Under the pieces are notes generated by a model. That model ran no database searches. It was not told the DNA's origin and saw nothing but the letters and a program-made list of their open reading frames with translations. The position numbers were made by a program, and so were the translations under genes. A stretch of 64,000 nt of DNA from Diploscapter coronatus. Lineage: Eukaryota > Nematoda > Chromadorea > Rhabditida > Rhabditidae. Of the stretch, positions 35,701-49,100 are shown in pieces. Every line of letters begins with the position of its first letter. Within the stretch, counting starts at the first letter, position 1. Location: contig OZ038422.1 in the NCBI GenBank assembly GCA_964036155.1, positions 4,611,201 to 4,675,200 of the forward strand. Reading direction: 5' to 3'.

Positions 35701-36422
35701 TTTCTGAAACTTCTTCGAACACTTCCTACTTGTTAGTTTTGAAGCTGAGCATCTGGAAATGAAGAGTCCCTTTGTTGAACGCGCTCTTCAGCCAGGCGAT
35801 CGACATCCGACGGTTGTTTACCTGAGAAAGGAGAATATAAAAAATTTGCTTAGTTACAAGTCTCACCCCTCCCCACTCGGCTTTGAGCATGGCCTGCTCG
35901 GTTTTGGGCAGAAACTCCTTGACGAATCGCCAGTAGACGCGATCGCCGGAAAGTAAGCTAAAATCATTTTAGAAATATTTTGAATTTTGAAACTTCGAAG
36001 TTTTCGAGAAAATTAATGAGCTCAAGGGCATGATATTTTTCACAATAAAAGAATCATACCCGTATGAAAAGAAAGTGTCCATCGAATTGAACAGTATCTT
36101 GCCGTTTTCGTTCTCCATGTCCACGATTTCGCGCTCTCTCAGAACCTGCAAATTTGTCTTCTCTCAAACTATTTTGAAAAGAAATTTGAATACGAGTTGA
36201 TGTTTTATATTTTTCAGCGTAAAGTTGTGAATTTCTTCGTCCTAGATTTCAATTTTTCGCAAACTTTCTTAAAAATTTCAGGGAAAAAATAAATTTAACG
36301 AGACCCCTTTCTCCCTCCCCCACCTTATCAACGAGAGCAGCGATTTTCTCCTGGAACGGGCCGTGCTGCGACCGCGAGGCCCTCACTTCTGGTTTCAAAG
36401 TTACCGCAGAAAGTTGGAACAT
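29764..36422 (-). CDS. PLEKHM2: PLEKHM2/SKIP-like RUN and PH domain protein
   Basis: The known relative links Arl8 on lysosomes to kinesin-1. Exons: 36324-36422, 36060-36145, 35867-35957, 35730-35821, 35427-35538, 35152-35274, 35045-35128, 34686-34757, 33348-33416, 32966-33108, 32711-32827, 32457-32613, 32084-32227, 31809-31910, 31640-31720, 31516-31616, 31228-31359, 30931-31084, 30551-30661, 30183-30286, 30007-30079, 29764-29868. The total is 2352 nt, 783 aa, all in phase. Residues 30-165 are RUN-like (GDRVYWRFVKEFL, RRMSIAWLKSAFNKGTLHFQ, RYYHQNACM). A linker follows, then the PLEKHM2 middle domain (GDILQLAMDVFVERGEKFHK, LLAITNYHMYVLS), a PH domain from about residue 552 (LSGYIYKR, WTQRFMVLRG, ALYKWMQRISIAI), and the conserved tail. 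The start follows TTTTTCCAG directly, as for a trans-spliced leader. The human protein is longer, mainly in the linker. Assignment is by remembered family sequence. Confidence 0.85.
33584..33805 (-). CDS. Probable alternative first exon of the PLEKHM2-like gene
   Basis: Inside intron 8 an ATG-initiated open frame of exactly 74 codons (starts MRIVTVTAESS, ends SNSCKNS) runs into a GTAATG donor at phase 0. It joins exon 9 (33348-33416, SEKSPSPP) without a frame break. The resulting isoform of about 604 aa would keep the middle and PH regions and lack the RUN domain. No acceptor gives a phase-matched cassette exon, so an internal promoter is the simpler reading. The exon is not part of the full-length model. 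It lies about 220 bases downstream of the tRNA gene. Confidence 0.5.
34022..34107 (-). tRNA. tRNA-Tyr (GTA) with a 12-nt intron
   Basis: The acceptor stem CCGCCGG pairs fully with CCGGCGG, followed by discriminator A. The A box (TAGCTCAGTTGGC) and B box (GGTTCGATTCC) are present. The anticodon stem TTCGA pairs with TCGAA; the loop begins CTGTAG, giving anticodon GTA. A 12-nt insert after position 37 is the canonical place for the tRNA-Tyr intron. Two arm defects are visible: an A-A mismatch in the T stem (GGAGG against CCACC) and a C-T mismatch in the D stem. It sits in PLEKHM2 intron 8 on the same strand. It may be functional or slightly decayed. Confidence 0.85.
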
Positions 36423-37131
36423 TCTGGAAAAATCAAGTTAAAAGTTGAAAAGCGAAAAATCAAGTCACGTTTTCAAAACTCGGACAAATTATAGTGTAAA
36501 AATCGAGCAAAGTCATTGAAGTAATGAATGAAAAATAAGAAGAAAAAGGCAAAATTTTATCGCTCAAAAACAAATTTTTGAAAGCTTTGAAAATCCTGAG
36601 CTTTGATTTCAAGTCTCGTGTTTCATCATTGGTCAATTAGTGGATTTCGCAATAATCCGAAAAATTTTCATGAATTCAAGGAGTTTCATGCTTTTAAAAA
36701 ATTTGAAAAAAATCGAAAAATGATTGTGAAAAATGGAAAATCGCAGTGGTTCGATCGATTTCTGTTGATCGGTTCAGCAATGCACTCTGCTTCTTTTCTC
36801 CCTCTTCAAATCACATACTCTCTTCTCTTCCCTTTTGACAGTCATACTCACCATTGCGAATTCTGTGGTATTTTCAGTTTCGGAACCGTTTTCGATATTT
36901 TCAAAAATTGCTCAATTTTCGTACATTTTTGGTGGTTCCTTTGTTTTCATTCGTCATTTTTCAGATTTTTTATGCAATTCCGCGCTTTATGTATTTTTTC
37001 TTGAAAAGTTGTACGATTTTTCTGACTTCAGAGCTCGTTCACTTTTGCCTCCCTCAATTTCCAATGAAGATGACGTGAATATCGGCGTGGAGTCTTCAGA
37101 ATCTGCACGACGACAGCCGAATACGTGAAGG
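36423..37131. promoter_or_regulatory. Shared divergent upstream region of PLEKHM2 and PI3K genes
   Basis: Only 709 bases separate the two divergent start codons. On the minus strand the acceptor TTTTTCCAG ends one base before the PLEKHM2 ATG. On the plus strand acceptor-like sites CTGACTTCAG (ends 37031) and GAGTCTTCAG (ends near 37100) precede the PI3K ATG, fitting spliced or trans-spliced leaders. A pyrimidine-rich stretch lies at 36790-36835. No TATA box is evident. Confidence 0.55.
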
Positions 37132-40100
37132 ATGACGGAGAATCCGGCCTACGATGCAGACCTTGAGCTCGCCATCGAACAGTCTAGGTCCGTTAAAAAT
37201 TCTACATTTCGTTTTAAAAACATGAACTGGTATACACTGTAGAACAAACTTAAATTTGTATTGTGTGACTCTCATTTTGCCTAAACATACTTGAAAAATG
37301 AAACTTTTGTGAAGGTTTGTCTGGAAACATCAATGGTTTTCCTGCTCAAAAATATTTTATTGTTCGTTCGCTTGTTGATTTAAAAGTGAGGCAGCGTAGT
37401 CAGGAATCACTCTTTCGAGAAAAAGTTCTTTTAAATTACGGCAAAAACAAAACTACAATGTCTTACTAGAACTAGAATACCATATTTGATTGGGGCTTTT
37501 GTCAGGGAGTAGGAGTAACAATGCCAGTGTCAATGTGTCGGTGTCTCATGCAAGCAATTGTGATTGTTCCCCGAAAACGATCCCTTTCCTGCACTTTCTT
37601 TTTCCGTTTTCTATGTCATTTGCCTCGTTTCTTGCGAGCAGCTGACATCACAAACTTGTCCTTTCCGCAGTCAAAAACGACCCTTTCCATTCGCCATTCG
37701 ATTTCCTATCGAAAAGAGCAAGGCAATAGAGTCAGAAAAGAAGAAAGGACACCTGCTGAAGACTACTCTTCCAGCAGAATTGGAGATTTCTTGTTGCTCA
37801 AGACACTCGCTCGATCATTTGTCTTTTTTATCACTTTTCTTATAATTAGATTCAGACTGATTTTCATAAGTTTTAGAGGAGCATTTTCTCCAGGAAAACT
37901 CGGACTGTTTCTGATTAGATCTTGATTCTAGAGTTAAAAAGAAAATTGTTAAATTTATAACTTTCTCTAAATTTATCAGTTCTCAGACAGAGTCCCTTCT
38001 TGATCTTTCAAACATCCCACATAGCTAGAAATGCTAGTGATGTAAAGTAAAAATTGATGAAGAATGCTTGAGGCAGCTTCTTGTTTTTCAAAGCTCATTA
38101 CTTACACTAAGAAATTGTTGATCTATCAATGCGGCGTTCGGATTTCGAGTAAGTCTCTCTTGCTTCCTTCTTTTCTCAAGTCTATCACTTTGATCACTTA
38201 TTTTACTGATTCCTTGTTTCATTGAGTGTTTAGTCTATAGTTTGAGAGTTTCTAATCAGCTTTTTATTCTTGAAAAAATCTATCTTTATCTTACTTTTTT
38301 TGGACAAATTTAGCTTTACACTATTATCAGAATTTTCCATGTTGCACTGGAATCGTATAGATCATAATAGATCTTATTTAAGAAGATATGATTCTTAGGG
38401 TTCTTGTAAAAAAAAAGAATCAAATTTGAATGAAAATCTGAGATTTTGAAGAAAGTGAAGATATTCGTTTCTTCTTTTTGTTTTCGAACTCTTTCATTTT
38501 TCATTTTTCAGACAAACGTTTCGAGAAGAAGAGCAGCGTCGACGTCGCGCGACTACAGAAGGACACGACGCAGAGAGGGATCTGATTCGGTTCGACAACC
38601 CGGAGGACGCTGAACGCAAGAAGAAAAACGATCAGGTTGGAATTTTTTTTTTTGAGAAAAATGTCTTTAATTTTCTCCTGGAACTTTTTTAATAAATAGA
38701 AATGTCCCTGAAATAGTTTTTTTAAAGTTCATCTTTGTTGAATGCCAAAAAACCATCTAATGAGAAAAATAATTTCTAAAAAATCTTTCCAGATCTGCCG
38801 TTTGTTCAGTCAACCGAATAGTTTCGACGATAACAGTTCGACGTGAGTCTTTTTTTTAATTCTGTCATCAAATTTTTGCAAGTTACTATTTTCATGTCAC
38901 CCATTTTTCAGACTCAATCCAATTGGCTGGCGACCGAATTTGGCGATCGCTCATACGAACCACGCATTTCAGCCTCCTGCTTCCACTCCCTCTACTAGTG
39001 GACAGGTTAGGTTTTTCTTTCGTTTAAAAAATCGTGAACGAAACTTTTTACAATTTTATTTATTCCTGATATTTTTAATGGAAGAATTGAATGTTGAGGT
39101 TTTTCTCGGAGAAAAAGATGTTGATAACTAGAAGCCATGAGTTTTCTTAATTAAATTTAATTATTTAATTTCAGCCCTTCCATTACCCTTCGACGGTGCA
39201 CCACCATCCTCAACATCACTTTTCAAATCATTTGGGCCATTCCCATTCCACTTCTTCTCTTCACCACATCCCCTCTCCTTCAAATCAGTCTCTACTTCTC
39301 GCAGCTGCAGGTTCGTGCTTTTTTTTTATTATAATCCCTCCTTTCTGTAAAAAAATGATGCTTTACCATATTGCGCATAAGATTAGAGCAAATTAGATGT
39401 TGATCTCAAATAGCCTATACAGAAAGTAGAAATCGTCGATAAGCAATCACCGATTATTTCTCTTCTTATGCGCTATATGGTCTCTGATATTTCTCGATGA
39501 AATGAAAATATCAAGATTTTGCAGGTTTCCCCTCGCCTCGTCTGGCCTTTCCAGTGCTCTCTCTGCCGCAGACAGTCGATCAGACTCCTCCACCCCCAAG
39601 GCCTCCCAAGCCTCCACACTTCAAAAAGCACACGACTGGAACAGGACAAGGACAGGGCTGTAAGATTTTTTTAAAATGGGTTTTAAAGTTCAATTTGCTT
39701 TTTAGTCATCACTGCAAAAATACTCGTCTTATTTTTGATAGCGAAAATGGGCTAAAAACTAAAGCGAATTAATGCAAATGGGAATTTCTCGTATTTGTAT
39801 CATTTTAAAACTATTTAGAGAAATCTAGCTCTCTAAAAATTACAAGTTCTTCTTTTCGCAAACATATGAACTTGAAAATGCGCCATTTCAGTCTTTATGA
39901 TGAGCGAATTAGTCATCAAAAAAGGAAAGGGGAGGAAGGGAAAAAACGAGAAGGATGAATCTTGAAGGTCGAAAATTGATTTGGCTTGATTTGTTGAGCT
40001 CGTTTCTTACTTTTGATTTGCAGCTTCGAATGACGTTCCCCCAGAACTGCCGCCTCGGCTGAATCGACCCCCACCCAGACCCAGACACAGACACAGTTCT

Positions 40101-43100
40101 GAGACTCACGTGAAGTTACCCATTACAGGTAGAAATTTGAAAAGTTTAATTATTTTCAGATTTCTGAGAATGATTGGGACACAATTTATGAAGGATAGAA
40201 TTCGAGCAGCAATGTAGTTTTTGAGTGATTTTATAACAGCTAAAATTTTCAAAAATAGTCGGCAGGCAAAATATTGAGAATGGAATTGAAAAAATGATAA
40301 AGTAAAGTTTTTGAATAACTTCCATGAGACGTTAAGATTTGCATTTGATGAATTTTGTTTTTAATTTCAAGATTATTTCATTTTCAGACTCACTCAACGT
40401 TCTAACGCTAAATCAAGACGAAGTCGGGTTCACCCACATGCCGTAAGTGTATTTTTAGTTGTTTTTAATGGGCTTTTTGGATAGTTCATACGTTCATCCT
40501 CTGTTACGTCATCATGGTTTCTAGCATAGGGTTAGGGACGGCGGGGGTGATAGGCTATATGTTGCTTCATTGTGATCAGCTCATCGAGTAGTGTGTTTCG
40601 GCCTTTGACCCTACCCTAGCCTCTAACCTAGTTACAGGGAAAGAGTAAACTATTTAAAAAAAAAACCCCTTTTCAATGATTGAATTTAATGAAAATGTAT
40701 TTTGTATGTGTGTTGACGTTCCAGCTGTACGTCTCCATTCCCCTCAGCCCCAGCCAATGCGTATCAATATGTGCCTTACGCCTCGACCTCTTCATATGCA
40801 CACCTGCTGAACGGAGATCTCATTGATCTGAACGACGACGCCAATGAAGGCAGCAAGGAGTTGACTTTGGAAGAGGTGGGATTTTTTTGCTTATTTATTT
40901 TTATGCTAATTTTTAATTAAAAAATATCTAGGTATAAACTAATTTTCTCTAAAAATCCATTTGCTCCATACCATCTCCCTTTCTTTCGTGAAAAAATATT
41001 GTGTGCCTCGATTATTTGGCAAAATTATCCTATTCGTTATTGCAAACCTGCACTCTCAGAATAACAAACATATCGCGAAAAAAACCAACCGCATTTTGGC
41101 ACTCAAGTTCTTTGTTAAAGTAAAATGATTTTGAACAGGAAATTAGGGGAAAATAATGTGAACTGAAGAAATTACCTATCTCTAATTCGCTCTGTGGCTT
41201 TTTTCTTTCGTCATATGTTGAAAGATGATAATTTGATAGAGTGAAATCATAGGAAAAAGGTCATAGATTATTAAGAGATTGAAAGAATAAAATTAAGAAA
41301 AGATGCTTTTATATGAAGGTAGTTTAGAGAAGCCAAGGATTTTTATAGATTATGAAATAGAGAAAATCAACTGCCTTGGCGGAAATCATTGTGACTGTTA
41401 GATTTGAAGAGCTATTAGAAAAAAGATTTTTTTTAATTATCAAAAAGATTATTGAACATGAAGAGAGAATAGGAAAGAAAAAGTTGTAGAAAGTGAATTA
41501 AAGATGAATAAAAAAGGGTACAGGTCGCGGGATCTCTCTCTTTCTCTTCTTTCCCACTTTCCAGTTCTACCTCATTTTATTCCTTTATTCTCCTCTATTG
41601 CCCAGATTTGTCTATTTGCTGTTTGTTCCTTTTCCGTCGAATGACAAAATGACAGTTATTTTCGTGTTTTCACGATTTATCCTCCAAATCTCCCATGTGA
41701 GACTAACTTTTGAAATACAAGTTCAGTTTTTCAAACAAAGGCGAAAAAGCTTCCATTTTTGTGGTTATTGTTAAGAACGTTCAAGTTTTTCATAACAATG
41801 GTTTTGATTGACCAAATTTGTATGTAGTTTGAACAAAGAGAAACTTTCTATTTTGATGACGTGACTTTCATTGACCTTCAAAAAGATGCAACTTTCTATT
41901 ATTTTGAAAAAATGGATTTGAATATCCTTATTTTAAAATTGTTCAATCCAAGATATCTTCTATCTTAAGAGCGATATTAAATTTGAAAAATATTTCAATT
42001 TGACCGATCTTGTTTCAGATTCGTCGCGAATTCGATCCTCTATATGTGCCTCTGAGAAAGCGACCTACGAGCGAAGCCTCGATGCCCCCCGAGCAGCTGC
42101 AGGAGAACAGGAACGTCGAAAACTGTGAGCAGAGATTTTCTATTCTATACATGTAGTTTTGGATTATTTATTCAGAAAGATGCTATCAAAATTACTAAGT
42201 TTCGGATTTTTTAATAGTGTTTATTGAAAAAGGCGTGAAAGAGAAAGATACGTTTCAAACGATTTACAACTAGAGTTACGATATTTGAAACGCTATTACC
42301 CTCATATCCTACATAATTCAATGTTCATTTCAAATAAAGCAACTTGGAAAAATCGAATAAATTCCAGACGTTTCATCACCCGTTATTCAACGGATCAAAA
42401 CGGAAGCTTCGAGTCCAGTCTCAGACCGAGGAAAGGAAAATGCCGAATGCAGAAAGCCCAGCAAAATCACCGATATTCGACTCACAAAAATCACTCCTGT
42501 AATCAATGAAAAGGTACGGAATTTTGGCTTTAGGAAGTTACGAACAAGATAGAATGCTTTATAGCAAAAAGAAATGAGCTAGAAGCTTTCTTTGTTGCAA
42601 AATGTCTTGCACGATATTTTTCTCGAAAAGTCAACTTATTTTGAAATTTGAGGTAAAATCGATAGAGAACCGTCATTTTCTGTCCCATGAATCGACCCCT
42701 TCATTGTTCGTCTCTCCAACGGCAGATTACATGACAACCAGAGCCGACACCGTCAAAGTCTTGGTCTGCAAGGATCATTCGTGAGAATTTTTAACTTGCT
42801 ATAATTTATCAAAGCTTTCTTTTGCATTTCGTAGACCTTTTGAAGATGCAAGTTATTATAGATGATTTGAGGATGGTATTATAGATATTCCCAAAATGTA
42901 CTACTCAGAACTCTTCTTTCAAATAACATCAGAAAGAATAAACGTTGAATATATTGATTTTAAACAAATTTTTATAGTTAAAGAAAGTTCCAATTTTAGC
43001 TGGGAATCGACTGACATAGCCTCAAAAGCTCTGATTTGTGACATCAATCAGCCGATCGAGAATCTGACGAACGAAGCCCTCTTTCAGCTGCTGCCTGACG

Positions 43101-46100
43101 ACCAATTGAAGTCGGTCAATGCAAAGGAATATGGACTAAAAGTGAGTATTTTTTCATTTTTACTATTTGATTGAATAATCTTTACATTAATTTTCCTTTT
43201 CTCGTAATTGGCATTTATTATGTGCCTAATTTGAAATGGTGATTATCATCTTAATAAATTTGAAAAATCCTTGATGGTCAAAAATCTTCATTAGCATAAA
43301 AAATGATCGCTGATTTTTTCGAATAACGCTTGGCAGCCAAAATCTTTCAATTTACGCTTTCCTATATTTCTTATTGCAACAAAACTTTTTCCCTCCAAAA
43401 TTTTCCATTTCGCGATTTACAGTGGGAAGGGCTCATCCATTGTTTTGACAGCCGGCCCACAACAATGAAAGTTTTGAGGGGAAAATGAATTCAGAGAAAT
43501 ACGCTGAAAACTCGCAGCATTTTTCCTTATTTCTATTTTATTTTTATCGACCTCCAAACTCCCTTTTATCTTCCTTATTTTATGCCTAATCTCTAAATGA
43601 CTGAGTGACTGAATTAATGACTAAATGATATGTTTACGTTTTCGATGTGCAACAGCGAGGTTCTCAAAGCCTCCGCACAATGCATCGTAGGTCATTTTGA
43701 AAAGATGATGATTTAGGGCTGAGCGAGATTTTTGGGACAGACGTTTTATTTTCTCGAATATTGTAAAGGGAAGCCCAGCTAACAGGATAGGGATAGCGCT
43801 AGTTTAGAGTATTTATCGATTTTGAAAAGTTGTGTTTTTATTATTTATGTGACTGTCAAAAACATTCCCCTTGAATGCGTGAGATAATATTTACCTTGAA
43901 GAAATGCGCATTTTTATGAAGAAAGGCGATTTGATTATGATCAGAAAATATCAAATATCAAATTTTATTGAAATTTTTTGATTATCCCAATTCTTTCCAG
44001 ATCTACGGGTTCAACGAGTTCCTCTCTCGAACGTCGAGTCTCGGTCAGAACATCTACACGGGATTTTGCCTGCTTTATGGGCAGGACGTGAAATTACAGG
44101 CATGAACATTTTTCGAAATGAAACATATATTTCAATTTTCAGGTCGGAAAACTCGAAATCGAACGACCGAAACCGAAGCATGAATTGCCACCAGAGTGGG
44201 AAAGAATGAGGTGAGCATTCTTAAAGATTTCTTTCTTCAAAATTTTTATTTCTGGAAAGTGGGGAGAATATTTTAAACTAATCTATTTTCAAAAATTTAC
44301 CCGATTTTTCAGAAACCAAATCAAATATTCGTCAATGATCGACAAAGAGGACATCGAAAACGCCCTGTGCAATTTGTCGCAGAAAATGGACGATTACGAG
44401 GCAGCATTCGGGTCGGGGAACACACTTGAAAGTAATATATTTCTCTTTGAAATTCGGATTGAACGTGCTCGATATCTAAAACTTGCATCTTTCTATAGGA
44501 TCTTCTTTCGAAGCCTATATATTTCATTATCTTTGCAATGTGCTCTTCAACGAATGATATCATACATTTATGAGTTTATCGAAGAATTGATTCGAAACTC
44601 TCAATAGGTTTCCAACAAAAGCAATTGATTTCATAGGAGTTGATTTTCTATAAAAATCGAATTTTCTTTAAAATGATGACTATCTCCTTGTTCAGTTTCG
44701 AAAACGACGGCTCACACAAAGCAGAGTCTGAAGTTGATTTGCAAACTGCTGAATGGGATCGTGCCTGAGAAGCTCTACCTCCAGATGCAGAAGTATCTAG
44801 CAGCTACTAACGAGGTTGAAGTTTCACTTTTAATCAGCTTATCTAATTTTTGACAAATCTTTCTTGAATCTTATCTCACTTTTGATTTTAGGATCAATTT
44901 TTCTGTCACCGCGAAGACTTCATCATGGAGCTGCGAAATTTCATCTCGACCTACTGCAAATGCACAGTCAGTTCGTGGGCGGTCGAGCAGAACTATGTGA
45001 GGATTCTGAATTTTTAAAATTCTTTTTTGAAAATAGAAATTCCAGTCTAAACCTCAAGAGAGGATGGAGAGAATGGAAGTGCTGGCGTGCAAAGACTCAC
45101 TGAGGATCATGCTCAACTCCATTCACAACATTCCCGAACATTGGACCAGGTAATACAATTATTTATCTTTAAAAAAGATTGAAATGGCAACCAAATATCT
45201 CCATTTTTTACAACTATTACGGCACGATTTCTACAATTTATTCGCATGTTTATTTCATAGAATACATCTGATGAATTGATAAAATTGCCGTGATAATGAT
45301 ATTTTCGAAATAGTTCACTCATTTTGGAAGCCAAATTATTTTTGAAAGAAGAAAAACGAGTGAACTTTTCAGAAAAAGTCTCCCTGAAATATTTTTCTAT
45401 TTTATGAAATCTTCAACTGTTTTTCTAAAATTATTAGTCCCATTGATTTCGTTTTGAATCAAGTTTCTTCCTGAGTCTATTCATAAGAAATCTCGAGATA
45501 TTCTCATAAAAAGTCAAGTATAATTGATGAATGAGATCGGCTTGATCTGATGATTTCAAGTGGTCAAATAATATTCTGTTAGGAGGAGGATTTTTGCTGC
45601 ATAACGAGAGAAGATCTTGCAATATGCTTCAAAACATGTATACTTCTACCGATAAAAATTCCTATTTCGATTATTTCTACTCAGAAACACTACAAAATGT
45701 TATTATTTTGTAAGTCTACGATAATTTCTGACTCATATATTTATTCTGATCTAGAATGCTTTCTATGCCTTTCATGACCTTTCCAAATAGCATGATTCTT
45801 GATGATGAATTGTTCTCAGAGACTATGCCGATTTCTCCGTATCAGTGGACATTTACCACGGCACTCAGATTCTGGACGGCCATCAAAACAAGATCGCGAG
45901 GACGATTGACAAGAGGATGTTCTTCCCCATTATTCCACTTGATCTTTATGTAAGTGAAGTTTCTTCTTTTTTCTATTTTTGAAAGATAACAAAAATGAGA
46001 ATACGAAAACTGTTGCACTGTTTCGAATTTTCAGTCATGATTTCATCAAATTCTCAATTAGTTTTCGAAAATTGTTACTCACTGAGATGAAAAAGATGAG

Positions 46101-49100
46101 GAATGAATTTGAATAACTCTTGAATACCTTGAACACTCCAATATCCAATACCCCTATGCAATTTGATCTGCTTACTTTTGGCGACTTGTAAAGCAGTCAC
46201 GTCTAGGAAAAACACTCAGAAACACGATAAGATTGGTATTTTTTCTTACACTAAAAACACTACTTATCGTGGACATTCTTTCCATGCTATTTTACTAGAT
46301 TTTAGTTATTTTATCAAAAAATCTTAAAGTTTTCCATTTTTCAGGCGGTGTTCAATCGAATGCAGATTTGCCAGTGTCCGAAAGAGACGAAACTCGTCAT
46401 TTCGATTTCGGGACGGCAAAATTCACCTGCCTCAGTACCACAACCCGGTGTCAATAATGTCACTGATATGGTAAGGACAATTTTATCTTTGATTCTTGGA
46501 AAACTTACTTTTTTCGTCACTATCGATATTATTCCTCTTCAGAACTAAAAATTTGATAACACCCATTGTTTTTTCTCAAATATACTTTTTTAGACCCAAC
46601 CAAACAAACTCCTCCTGGCCTATACTTCAGTGTCTTTGTTCGACATTGATAGGTAATATTTTTTTATTCTTTTTAATGATGCATCAAATAGTTGACAGAT
46701 CATAATTTAAGTTTCACGAGAACTTTAACATGTTTCCTGAAGTTTATTATCGATTTGCATGAATTTCAGAAACATTCGTCAGGGTGTGTACTACCTGCCC
46801 CTGACCGCTTTGAAAGGTCCTATGCTGAAGCCATTCGGTCCCTATCCCTACATCAAGGACGCCTCAGACCCGATCCTCGTCATGACATTCAAAACCTGGG
46901 ACAAAATCATATATTTCCCCGATGTCGTTGTCGATTTCCAGAGGTATGAAATGTGAATTTTTTGAAATGTTTACTGAGAGTTTATAGTTTGAGTCGAATT
47001 TTCGGATATTAAAATTAATGCAACCTCAAGGTACACATTTTTTCAATCAACAATAAGAAATATTCGATTCAAATTTCTTATTTTCCAAAGAGTTAACATT
47101 TATCAATGTTTATTTTCAGCGTATCGCAAGATTTCACCAAGTTGGACATCGAAACGCAGGAGTACATAATTGAACTAATCGAGCAGGCTGATACTACGAG
47201 GTGACAAATCTAATTCATTTCTCCCGATATTTGTGAATTTTTAAATTGCTTGATTTATTTTATACAAATCCTCGATCTATCATTGTGCTTTTGAGCTATT
47301 CACTTGATTCGAATCATTAAACATACTAAAGGTTTGCTTTTTAAATACTATTTTCAGGCTAGAATCAGACGACAAAGAGCTTCTGTGGCAGAAGCGAGCT
47401 TATCTGATGAATCAGCCAGAAGCCCTTCCTTTAGTTCTTGCTTCGGTCTCTGATTGGAGCTACCCCTTCCTCACTCAGGTCTATCAAATCCTCGATGAAT
47501 GGGCGCCGCTCAAACCTGAACTCGCCATGCAGCTACTTCTTCCGCAGTAAGTATTTCGATAAACTACGAAAAAAGTTGTTGCTCTAGAAACCACTATTTA
47601 TCCACACATTTTACTAGCAAAAAAAAGTTTTGTTTAAATACAATTTGAATTTACACACATGTATCATTTTCTTTCTTTATTTCTTCCTCTGCAAACTCAT
47701 TATTTTCGTTCCAGATTTGCTGACGAGCGTATTCGTTCCCGAGCCATCAAGTGGATAGCTTCTGGGTCGACGGAGTTCCTCTTCAACTGCATTCCCCAGT
47801 TCGTGGAGGCAATTCGGTTCGAGCACAACACTGACTGCGCCCTGTCCGACTTTCTGTTCGAGCTGTCCCAATTTAATCTCGACTTCACTTTCGAGATTTA
47901 TTGGTGAGATTTTTTTAAAAGACTATTCTCATTCAAGTGATTATTCTAAAAATACACCTTGAAAAATTGCCGGTATGCTCAGGATTTATTTCGAATTTGT
48001 ATTTGTTCCAGGCAACTCCAACAACGCATCGACCACTGCGCCTCGACTGATCGAGCTTATGCGATTCGCTGTCACATGCTCCAACAGGAACTTATAGACA
48101 GGAATCCTGTCGAGTAAGGCATTTTTAGATCGGAATTTAGTTTTTGGAACATTCAATGTATCTACATTTTGAATAGCATTTTTAGTAAAGGCAACATGTA
48201 TTTTCAATTTAATTTGCATAAAAAACCCAATTTCCTTATTTCTCCAGGAACCTCCGCTTCGACGTCAGCAGACAGCACGTGTTACTAAACGAACTGGACG
48301 AGATCCAGGATGCTGTGAGGAGTGTTGATGATTTGGGCAAGAAAATCAGGATTCTGCAAGAAAAAATGGACACACTGGACTTGACTTTGCTGCAGCAGAA
48401 GGTAAGATTCTTAGAAAAAACAAGTGACACAAAAAATAACTGTTCTCCTACTTTTTCTTTTAAGAATTTTTTGTTATATTTTTGAAGTATTCAATTTTCC
48501 AGGTGAAATTACCGATCCACCCCTCATTCGATTGCTGCGGAATCCGACTTCAGTCCTGCAGCGTGTTCAACTCAAATGCAAAGCCGCTAAAAGTCGTCTT
48601 CAGAGGGCTCGACAGGGACTATGCCATCATTCATAAGGTTCGATTTAGCATGTTTTTTTCTTCAATTTCTGTTGAATTCATAACATCAGTGGATTTAGCT
48701 CGAACATATCACCCTATTTGAACCATTATACAATTTGGAAAAAAACTGACAAATATTGTTAACCATATAAAAAGGTATCTAAGCTAGTTGGTTTTCCAGA
48801 AAGACGATGACATGCGGCAGGATGCATTTGTGTTGATGATGGTGAATGAAATGGTGCGAATTTGGAAGGCGAACGACCTCGATTTGAGGATCGTCACTTT
48901 CAGAGTTATGCCTGTCGGATACAAAAAAGGTAAGAAAATTAGAAAATATTAAGAAAAAAGATTTATTATTCTTGATTTTATTCGAAAGATAATACAAATT
49001 GTTATTTTTCTATCCGATTATTTTTATTTCAGGAATGGGCGAACTGGTTTCGAACTGCGCGACTCTGCTGGAGATTCAAAAAGACGACGGCTTCACGGGG

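Noticed and set aside
37521..37925. 134-codon plus ORF in PI3K intron 1 as an alternative first exon
   Set aside because: The frame ends in a stop and offers no donor that matches the phase of exon 2.
40500..40650. AGGGTTAGGG-like inverted motifs as telomeric or replication sequence
   Set aside because: Only a few degenerate repeats in an intron; no array of the nematode TTAGGC telomere unit.
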